Source: Chloroflexota bacterium (lineage in GTDB: Bacteria; Chloroflexota; Anaerolineae; Promineifilales; Promineifilaceae). From it: a stretch of DNA of 12,585 nucleotides. Under the pieces are notes generated by a model. It saw only the letters and a list, made by a program, of their open reading frames with translations. It was not told the origin of the DNA and did not search any database. Within the stretch, counting starts at the first letter, position 1. Every line of letters begins with the position of its first letter. The stretch lies in assembly GCA_008501785.1 (NCBI GenBank), contig QQUD01000635.1:1-12585 (forward strand), given 5' to 3'. Of this stretch, positions 7,946 to 12,585 are shown one piece after another. The position numbers and the translations under genes were made by a program.

Positions 7946-8734
7946 TTATTTCTCATCTTGCGGCTGTTGACCTTTGACACCCATTCCGCCATCCGCTTGA
8001 AAGTTTGCGCCTGTGACAAAGCTGGACTCATCTGAAGCGAGAAAGACAAATACGTTGGCGACTTCATCAATCGTGCCGACACGACCAATAGGATGCATAG
8101 CATCAAATGCCTTGCGCATCGTGTCTGGGTCTGACTGATTTGCTAAAAAGTTATGCAGCATGGGCGAGTCGATTGTGCCGGGTGAGACTGAATTGGTGCG
8201 AATGCCCAGACCTGCATAATCGGTAGACATGGCGCGGGCTAGTGAAATAAGCGCCCCTTTGGTGGCTGAATAAGCGGCCAATCCCGGCAATCCGAGCACG
8301 CCGGTAATGCTGGACATCATGATAATGCTGCCCTTTTTGGCCGCAATCATATCGGGAATGACGGCGCGACAGGCTAAATAAGTGCCGCGCAAATTGACAG
8401 CCATGCAGCGGTCAAAATCAGCCAGGTCTGTTTCGTGTAAACGGCCTGCGGGCATGATGGCAGCGTTATTGACCAGGATATCTATCGAGCCAAAGGTGTG
8501 GCGAAGGTGGGAAACGGCCGTTTCCACATCCTCTTCCCGGCTAATATCAGCCCCCAGCGCCACCGCTTGCCCACCGGCCGCGACAATTTCATCCACGATG
8601 GCTTGTGCCGCTGCTTCATGCAAATCCAACACCCCCACATTCGCCCCTTCCTGAGCAAATCGGACAGCTATTCCTTTCCCGATACCACCCGCCGCACCAG
8701 TGACGAGTGCTACCTTATCCTGTAGACGCTTCAC
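7946..8734 (-). CDS. SDR family dehydrogenase, probable sugar 1-dehydrogenase
   Basis: A 262-residue classical short-chain dehydrogenase of normal length. The cofactor motif TGAAGGIG (12-19), Asp37 at the end of the second strand (which favours NAD+ over NADP+), NNAA (89-92), Asn114, Ser142, Tyr155 and Lys159 of the catalytic tetrad, and the SPGTIDSPM segment are all present. The start is GTG at 8734, supported by AGGAGG at 8740-8745 with a 5-base spacer; the ATG at 8738 is out of frame. In this context it most likely oxidises an aldose at C1 to the aldonolactone, the first step of non-phosphorylative pentose breakdown. SDR sequences alone do not fix the substrate, so a polyol or keto-acid reductase is possible. 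The MBL-fold gene follows after 10 bases. A long inverted repeat lies in its 5' leader. Confidence 0.92.
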   Translation of the reverse strand: MKRLQDKVALVTGAAGGIGKGIAVRFAQEGANVGVLDLHEAAAQAIVDEIVAAGGQAVALGADISREEDVETAVSHLRHTFGSIDILVNNAAIMPAGRLHETDLADFDRCMAVNLRGTYLACRAVIPDMIAAKKGSIIMMSSITGVLGLPGLAAYSATKGALISLARAMSTDYAGLGIRTNSVSPGTIDSPMLHNFLANQSDPDTMRKAFDAMHPIGRVGTIDEVANVFVFLASDESSFVTGANFQADGGMGVKGQQPQDEK

Positions 8735-8804
8735 GCATACCTCCTTTGAGTCATGTGAAGAAAACCATTAGAAAGGTAAATTATCCCTCAAGATTGATAG
8801 AGAT

Positions 8805-8854
8805 GAGGACAACGAATGATAGGAATCAACGAATATTCTTCATTCGTTGTCCTC
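8805..8854. repeat. 15-bp inverted repeat with alternative stem, SDR leader
   Basis: GAGGACAACGAATGA (8805-8819) is exactly complementary to TCATTCGTTGTCCTC (8840-8854). A second CAACGAAT at 8827-8834 can instead pair with ATTCGTTG at 8842-8849 across a 7-base loop, so two exclusive folds are possible. The element fills the 147-bp gap between the semialdehyde dehydrogenase gene and the SDR gene. On the plus strand it is followed by TTTT, on the minus strand it is not. It may be a terminator, a processing site, or a dispersed repeat. Confidence 0.65.
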
Positions 8855-8881
8855 TTTTCGATAAAACATTAATATTGCTAA

Positions 8882-10477
8882 TTAAATCCTTTGTTTACTC
8901 CAATCCCCATCCACAATACGCCAGATGTTGAGCGGGTTGGCGTCTTGCAAAGCAGGTGGCAGCAGTGCATCAGGCACATCCTGAAAAGCCACGGGGCGCA
9001 TAAATCGTTTGATGGCGGTCATGCCCACAGATGTTGTGGCAGGTGCGGTTGTGGCTGGATACGGGCCACCGTGCTGCATTGCGTGCGAGACTTCAACGCC
9101 GGTTGGAAAGCCATTCCAAATCAGGCGTCCCACCGTTTCTTTTAAATCCATCAAAAGAGTTTGTGCCGCATTCAGATCGGATTCGGCAGCATGAATGGTG
9201 GCAGTTAAATTGCCGTGAAGTGCGTGAACGGCCGTTTCCAATTCCCCCATCGAATCCGCCACCACAAACAGCGTCACCGGTCCAAAATGCTCTTCTTGCA
9301 GCAATGGGTCATTGCAAAATGCGGCTGCGCTCGTTTGCAAAACAGTATTGGCGTAACAGAATGAATCGCCGGCAACGACTTCGCCGCCAGTGTGGGTTTG
9401 GATAAACGGCCGTTTCACCGTCGTCGCCACCGCATTTGCCAAACCCTGCTCAATGCTGCCATTGAGCAGCACCCCAGGCGATTGCGCATTCATCTTTTCA
9501 GCGACATTTTTGATAAAAGCATCTGTCTCGGGACTCTTGACCATCAACACCAGCCCCGGATTTGTGCAAAATTGGCCACTTCCTAATGTGAGCGATTGCA
9601 CAAGCCCTGCGGCGAGGTTATCACCGCGTTCTGCAACGGCGTTGGGGAGCAGGATCACCGGATTGACGCTGCCCATTTCGGCAAAAACCGGTATCGGGAT
9701 GGGTCGCGCTGCCGCTGCATCATAAATGGCACGACCGGCTCGCAACGAACCGGTAAAACCAACCGCCGCGATGCCAGGATGCGTTACCAATGTTTGTCCA
9801 ACCTCAATCGTGTTTCCTTGAATGAGTGAAAAGAAACCGGCAGGAAAATCAAGCTGTTCAATAGCGCGATTAATAGCATGTGCAAACAACTCAGATGTGG
9901 CCGGATGACAAGGATGTGCTTTGACAACAACCGGGCATCCAGCGGCAAACGCAGAAGCCGTATCTCCACCAGCAACAGAAAAGGCAAATGGGAAATTGCT
10001 GGCCGAAAAGACGGCTACCGGGCCCAGTGGAAAGAGTTGCCTGCGAATGGATGAGCGTGGTAACGGTTGGCGATCTGGTTGCGCGGTGTCGATAATCGCA
10101 TCCACGTAAGAGCCTTCACGCAGTAACTCACCAAATTTTCGCAGTTGGCCGGTTGTGCGTCCACGTTCTCCCGTTAAGCGGGGGATGCCAAGACCGGTTT
10201 CTTCATCGGCCGTGTGCAGCAGTTGATCACCCAGGTTTTCAATTTCGGCGGCGACTTGATCTAAGAATTCGGCCAGTTTGTGGGCAGAGAAGTGGCGACT
10301 TTGAGCAAAAGCGTCCGTGGCTGCACGAACGGCCTGATCGATTTCTGTGGTTATGGCGTTGAAAAAGGCGTAGGGGGTTGTTTGTTTTGTGCGGGGGTTA
10401 ACGGCCGTAAATGTCTCACGTCCCTCATTACTTGGTTTATTGGCGATTTGATTACGGCCGTTTATTACAACAGGCAT
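8882..10477 (-). CDS. Alpha-ketoglutarate-semialdehyde (2,5-dioxovalerate) dehydrogenase
   Basis: A 531-residue aldehyde dehydrogenase-superfamily enzyme, the usual length for the NADP+-linked alpha-ketoglutarate-semialdehyde dehydrogenase group. The oxyanion Asn161 lies in SASNFPFAFSVAGGDTASA, Lys186 in VVVKAHPCHP, the nucleotide-loop FTGS at 241-244, the general base Glu267 in FAEMGSVNP and the nucleophile Cys304 in GSGQFCTNPG. The SASNFPFAFSVAGGDTASA and AHPCHPATSE blocks are characteristic of this subgroup. It would oxidise alpha-ketoglutarate semialdehyde to alpha-ketoglutarate, delivering the pathway to the TCA cycle. The start at 10477 is supported by an AGAGG ribosome site 9-10 bases upstream. 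It heads the minus-strand catabolic block and is divergent from the GntR gene across a 439-bp regulatory region. Four copies of the ACGGCCGT palindrome fall in the gene. Confidence 0.93.
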   Translation of the reverse strand: MPVVINGRNQIANKPSNEGRETFTAVNPRTKQTTPYAFFNAITTEIDQAVRAATDAFAQSRHFSAHKLAEFLDQVAAEIENLGDQLLHTADEETGLGIPRLTGERGRTTGQLRKFGELLREGSYVDAIIDTAQPDRQPLPRSSIRRQLFPLGPVAVFSASNFPFAFSVAGGDTASAFAAGCPVVVKAHPCHPATSELFAHAINRAIEQLDFPAGFFSLIQGNTIEVGQTLVTHPGIAAVGFTGSLRAGRAIYDAAAARPIPIPVFAEMGSVNPVILLPNAVAERGDNLAAGLVQSLTLGSGQFCTNPGLVLMVKSPETDAFIKNVAEKMNAQSPGVLLNGSIEQGLANAVATTVKRPFIQTHTGGEVVAGDSFCYANTVLQTSAAAFCNDPLLQEEHFGPVTLFVVADSMGELETAVHALHGNLTATIHAAESDLNAAQTLLMDLKETVGRLIWNGFPTGVEVSHAMQHGGPYPATTAPATTSVGMTAIKRFMRPVAFQDVPDALLPPALQDANPLNIWRIVDGDWSKQRI

Positions 10478-10534
10478 AGAAAGTTACCTCTTATTATTTT
10501 TGGAAGCTGCTATTTTTAAATAATTTAGTTTGAC

Positions 10535-10610
10535 GTTTGATACGGATAAGGAAAAATACGGATGATCAGATTTTATTCGTATTTTCCCTATTCGTATTTA
10601 CACATCAAAC
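10535..10610. repeat. Long imperfect inverted repeat upstream of the semialdehyde dehydrogenase gene
   Basis: GTTTGAT (10535-10541) pairs with ATCAAAC (10604-10610), and TACGGATAAGGAAAAATACG (10541-10560) pairs imperfectly with 10578-10596. The right half carries ATTCGTATTT twice (10575-10584 and 10590-10599). Its left edge contains the second copy of the 16-mer also found at 6031-6046. It lies in the leader or promoter of the minus-strand block. Its design, long arms plus an internal direct repeat, parallels the element at 8805-8854. Confidence 0.6.
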
Positions 10611-10659
10611 TTAACATAAATCAAAATTTTCCATCTTAACCCGTCAATTTTGTTAAAAA

Positions 10660-10697
10660 GTGACAAATGTCACGCCCATTTATGTGATAAATGTCAC
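10660..10697. promoter_or_regulatory. Two CRP/FNR-like operator sites, 24 bp apart
   Basis: GTGACAAATGTCAC (10660-10673) and GTGATAAATGTCAC (10684-10697) both fit GTGA-N6-TCAC, the core of CRP/FNR-family sites. The second, preceded by T, gives TGTGA-N6-TCAC. Their centres are 24 bp apart, so they would lie near the same helical face, roughly 58 and 82 bp upstream of the start predicted from the promoter at 10715-10742. They could control either or both divergent units; catabolite control is inference. Confidence 0.6.
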
Positions 10698-10714
10698 GAG
10701 CAGTCATTAACCTA

Positions 10715-10742
10715 TTGACACATCATATTTGAAAAATATACT
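10715..10742 (+). promoter_or_regulatory. Sigma70-type promoter P1, plus strand
   Basis: A perfect -35 box TTGACA (10715-10720) is followed after 16 bases by TATACT (10737-10742). Transcription would start near 10749, about 168 bases before the GntR gene. The two CRP/FNR-like sites lie just upstream. A terminator-like stem at 10792-10841 would lie in this transcript's leader. Confidence 0.6.
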
Positions 10743-10791
10743 TTGCAGCATATTTGTTGTGAATCCAAACAAATTCGATTGTTAAAAACTC

Positions 10792-10848
10792 AAGCCACCC
10801 GATTCCAAAGTTCTGTGTTGACAAATGCTTTCGGGTGGCTTTATTATA
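10792..10848 (+). terminator. Terminator-like hairpin in the GntR leader (attenuator or short RNA end)
   Basis: AAGCCACCCGA (10792-10802) is exactly complementary to TCGGGTGGCTT (10831-10841), an 11-bp GC-rich stem with a 28-base loop, followed by an AT-rich TTATTATAAA tail. A transcript from the promoter at 10715-10742 would end here after about 100 bases, so it could be an attenuator or the end of a small RNA. No short reading frame with a regulatory codon run is obvious. The tail is a poor pure U-tract, so termination is uncertain. Confidence 0.5.
10818..10847 (+). promoter_or_regulatory. Sigma70-type promoter P2, closest to the GntR gene
   Basis: TTGACA (10818-10823) and TATTAT (10842-10847) are 18 bases apart, predicting a start near 10854, about 63 bases before the GntR gene. 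The right arm of the preceding hairpin occupies the spacer between the two boxes, so this promoter and the terminator-like stem overlap physically. Confidence 0.5.
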
Positions 10849-10856
10849 AACTAGTA

Positions 10857-10882
10857 ATTATCGATAATCAATAATCGATAAT
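10857..10882. promoter_or_regulatory. AT-rich palindromic operator candidate
   Basis: ATTATCGATAAT (10857-10868) is a perfect 12-bp palindrome, and ATAATCGATAAT (10871-10882) is a near copy. The outer ends ATTATCGAT and ATCGATAAT also form an inverted repeat. It lies at or just after the predicted P2 start and 34 bases before the GntR start codon, a good place for autoregulation. Binding by the GntR protein is inferred; it does not match the usual FadR-type GT-N-AC core. Confidence 0.45.
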
Positions 10883-10916
10883 AAATTCGTTACAAATAAA
10901 ACATAAGTAGGTAAAA

Positions 10917-11576
10917 ATGGCAAAACCTCAATACCAACGGAAAATGAAATCTCTGACAGATCAGGTATATGATAAAGTGCGTACAGACATCATCAGCCTC
11001 GAATTGTTGCCAGGAGATCGTATTGTAGAATTGGATATTGCCGAAACGATGGGAACGAGCCAGGCTCCCGTCCGCGAAGCTCTACAACGACTCGAACGCG
11101 AAGGACTTGTTAACCGACAAGCACGCAGCGCCACTTATGTCACCAAAACCTCTATTGACGAAATCTATGAGCTTTTTTCTATCCGCAGCCAAATTGAAGG
11201 GTATGCAATCAAGCGAACAGTACGGCACATTACCCCCACCCAAATAATGGAACTCGAAGCATTAGTCGAGCAAATGAAAGCCGCTGGCGAACTCGACAAT
11301 ATGGTTCTGCTCACCGAATATGACATGCTTTTTCACCGAAATATTTGCCAATGGGCAGATAGCGTGGCGCTTTTGCGTTCGTGGGACCCCCTTTTCAGTC
11401 AAATTCAACGATTTGTGGTGAACACACACAAGGATTATTTCGACGAGTTAACAGATATTGCCGATACGCATCTGCCAATCATCGCCGCGTTACGGGCCGG
11501 GGATGAAGAAGAGGCCGCCCGCGTTGTGCGAGAACACGTCATGCTCATTTGGACAAGAATCGAACAGAAAAAGTAA
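10917..11576 (+). CDS. GntR family transcriptional regulator, FadR/FCD subfamily
   Basis: A 219-residue regulator of typical FCD length. Residues about 13-77 form the winged helix-turn-helix ([43 protein letters not shown]). The C-terminal all-helical FCD ligand domain has the expected metal-site residues: Asp136 and His140 (EYDMLFH), His185 (DTHLPI) and His207 (REHVM). Such proteins usually repress sugar-acid catabolic genes and release DNA on binding an organic-acid metabolite, so a pathway intermediate such as an aldonate or 2-keto-3-deoxypentonate is the likely effector. A TAGGT ribosome site precedes the ATG. It is divergent from the catabolic block and followed by a sugar ABC permease gene, which suits a local regulator. 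It contains no copy of the ACGGCCGT palindrome. Confidence 0.93.
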   Translation: MAKPQYQRKMKSLTDQVYDKVRTDIISLELLPGDRIVELDIAETMGTSQAPVREALQRLEREGLVNRQARSATYVTKTSIDEIYELFSIRSQIEGYAIKRTVRHITPTQIMELEALVEQMKAAGELDNMVLLTEYDMLFHRNICQWADSVALLRSWDPLFSQIQRFVVNTHKDYFDELTDIADTHLPIIAALRAGDEEEAARVVREHVMLIWTRIEQKK

Positions 11577-11582
11577 TCATTC

Positions 11583-11642
11583 AGACCCTAAGGGTTTTTA
11601 ACAAGAATTTAGACATTTTGGTGTTGTAAGCCCTTAGGGTCT
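11583..11642. repeat. 12-bp inverted repeat between GntR and ABC permease genes
   Basis: AGACCCTAAGGG (11583-11594) is exactly complementary to CCCTTAGGGTCT (11631-11642), with 36 bases between. It starts 7 bases after the GntR stop and ends 36 bases before the permease start. The spacing is loose for an intrinsic terminator and no U-tract follows the right arm. It may be a dispersed repeat or a regulatory stem that sets relative expression of the two genes. Confidence 0.6.
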
Positions 11643-11678
11643 ATCGCTCACAAAAAGTAGAAAGTTGGAGAAGAAAAC

Positions 11679-12585
11679 ATGCAGCAGACTGAACTAGCCC
11701 CCAAAACCACCCCGAACGGGAATGGATCAAACCGAACAATGAATTCAATAAAACGCATTTTTCAAGCGCGGGAGATGGGTGTTATAGTCGCCTTGATCAT
11801 TTTGCTTGTTGCCATGCGGTTTCTTAGCCCATATTTTTGGAAATCACAAAATATTTTCAATGTGATGCGTGGCATGTCCACCATTGGCATCATGGCGATT
11901 GGGCAAACGATGATCATTATCACAGCCGGGATCGATCTCTCGGTGGGGTCAATTCTCGCGGCTTCAGCCATGATTACGGCGCGATTGATGTACACAGGTG
12001 TTTCGCCTTGGCTGGCTGTGCTGCTCGGGCTTGGATTTGGCACAGGATTGGGCCTGATTAATGGGTTGATCATTACGAAGATCAAGGTGAATCCATTTAT
12101 TACAACCTTGGGCATGCTCAGTGTCGCCCGTGGTCTCACCTATCTGTCAGCATCCGGTTTAGAAGGAACAGTTGCCAGCAATGTGCCCATGCCAAATGAA
12201 GCGGTGAACTTTTTGGGTGGTGGGTATATCGGCCCCGTGCCATTTCCTGTCATCGAAATGTTTGTGCTGGTGATTGTGTTTAGCCTTTTCCTAAAATACA
12301 CGGTTTTGGGACGGCAAATTTATGCAGTTGGCAGTAATGAGCAAGCAGCCCGTTTGTCTGGTGTGCCCATCGACCTCGTGAAGATTTTTGCCTACACCGT
12401 ACCAGCCTGTCTATGCGCCTTATCTGGCATTATGACGGCCGGTTTGTTGTCGACATCGTCTACAAATGCCGGAACCGGCATTGAACTGGCGGTGATTGCG
12501 GCAGTGGTGATTGGTGGTGCTAGTTTGGCTGGCGGTGAAGGCACGATTTTTGGGGCTGTCATTGGCGCAGCAATTATGGCTGTTT
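11679..12585 (+). CDS. Sugar ABC transporter permease, RbsC/XylH (CUT2) type, 5' part
   Basis: The frame runs from the ATG at 11679 past the window end (302 full codons, no stop), close to the usual 320-350 residues. A GGAG ribosome site lies 8 bases before the start. After a hydrophilic N-terminus of about 30 residues, hydrophobic segments alternate with the CUT2 signatures ITAGIDLSVGS, NGLIITKIKVNPFITTLGMLSVARGLTYL, NEQAARLSGVPID (the likely ATPase-contact loop) and GGASLAGGEGTIFGAVIGA. It would form the inner-membrane channel of a pentose or hexose ABC importer; ATPase and sugar-binding protein genes are presumably adjacent outside the window. Its position downstream of the GntR gene suggests coregulation with the divergent catabolic block, and a pentose substrate would fit the pathway. 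Confidence 0.93.
   Translation, partial: MQQTELAPKTTPNGNGSNRTMNSIKRIFQAREMGVIVALIILLVAMRFLSPYFWKSQNIFNVMRGMSTIGIMAIGQTMIIITAGIDLSVGSILAASAMITARLMYTGVSPWLAVLLGLGFGTGLGLINGLIITKIKVNPFITTLGMLSVARGLTYLSASGLEGTVASNVPMPNEAVNFLGGGYIGPVPFPVIEMFVLVIVFSLFLKYTVLGRQIYAVGSNEQAARLSGVPIDLVKIFAYTVPACLCALSGIMTAGLLSTSSTNAGTGIELAVIAAVVIGGASLAGGEGTIFGAVIGAAIMAV

Larger units (their letters stand above)
249..10461. repeat. Dispersed short palindrome ACGGCCGT / AACGGCCGTT, 15 copies
   Basis: The full 10-mer AACGGCCGTT starts at 249, 758, 1947, 3894, 6284, 6797, 7228, 7611, 8513, 9227 and 9405. The 8-mer core ACGGCCGT also occurs alone at 1524, 4806, 10401 and 10454. Near-matches sharing one half-site occur at about 1669, 4186, 5390, 7426, 8440 and 10327. 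Copies inside genes read as Thr-Ala-Val, Asn/Asp-Gly-Arg or Arg-Pro depending on phase, so the signal is set at the DNA level and not by one peptide. None occurs from 1957 to 3893 or after 10462. Confidence 0.9.

Noticed and set aside
7936..8106. 57-residue N-terminal extension of the MBL protein
   Set aside because: It overlaps the SDR gene in another frame, whereas the ATG at 7935 has a GGAGG site and begins the conserved domain.
10560..10650. Minus-strand promoter for the catabolic block around TTGACG (10647-10642)
   Set aside because: No acceptable -10 box lies 16-18 bases downstream, so I cannot support a specific promoter although one must exist in this region.
11762..12139. 125-residue minus-strand open frame
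   Set aside because: It is antisense to the ABC permease, whose plus-strand frame has clear CUT2 motifs.
1..12585. CRISPR array, tRNA, rRNA or transposase gene
   Set aside because: I found no regularly spaced direct repeats, no cloverleaf-like sequence with CCA-type end, and no transposase-like protein in any frame.

Overview
This window reads as a bacterial carbohydrate-catabolism locus. The overall style suggests a Chloroflexota (Anaerolineae-like) organism: roughly balanced GC, GH3 and GH1 beta-glycosidases beside a CUT2 sugar ABC transporter, an FCD-type GntR regulator, intergenic multi-hairpin repeats, and a very frequent short palindrome (ACGGCCGT). That assignment is inference from gene style; there is no rRNA or marker gene to test it.

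Layout. On the + strand, 1-3829 holds the 3' end of a GH3 beta-glycosidase, a complete GH1 beta-glucosidase starting 4 bases after it, a palindromic intergenic repeat (2508-2609) and an MFS sugar transporter. A hairpin at 3883-3917 separates this block from a convergent minus-strand block running from 10477 down to 3902. Read 5'->3', that block encodes an alpha-ketoglutarate-semialdehyde dehydrogenase, an SDR dehydrogenase, an MBL-fold hydrolase, an FAH-family (2-keto-3-deoxypentonate dehydratase-like) enzyme, an enolase-superfamily acid-sugar dehydratase and a DUF1638 protein. A 439-bp divergent regulatory region (10478-10916) with two CRP/FNR-like sites, two sigma70-type promoters, a terminator-like hairpin and an AT-rich palindrome separates it from a plus-strand FadR/GntR regulator and the start of an RbsC/XylH-type ABC permease that runs off the window.

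How the genes fit. The ABC permease and MFS protein would import sugar, and the GH3 and GH1 enzymes would release it from beta-linked oligosaccharides. The minus-strand block has nearly every step of a non-phosphorylative (Weimberg-type) pentose oxidation: sugar 1-dehydrogenase (SDR), lactone opening (possibly the MBL-fold protein), aldonate dehydratase (enolase superfamily), 2-keto-3-deoxypentonate dehydratase (FAH family) and semialdehyde dehydrogenase giving alpha-ketoglutarate. Pairing an enolase-type with an FAH-type dehydratase is the arrangement known from Sulfolobus and Haloferax. The DUF1638 protein is the unexplained member, placed 1 base after the dehydratase gene.

The strongest unexplained signal is DNA-level: 15 copies of ACGGCCGT (11 of them the full 10-mer AACGGCCGTT), in all three codon phases, nearly all inside genes.
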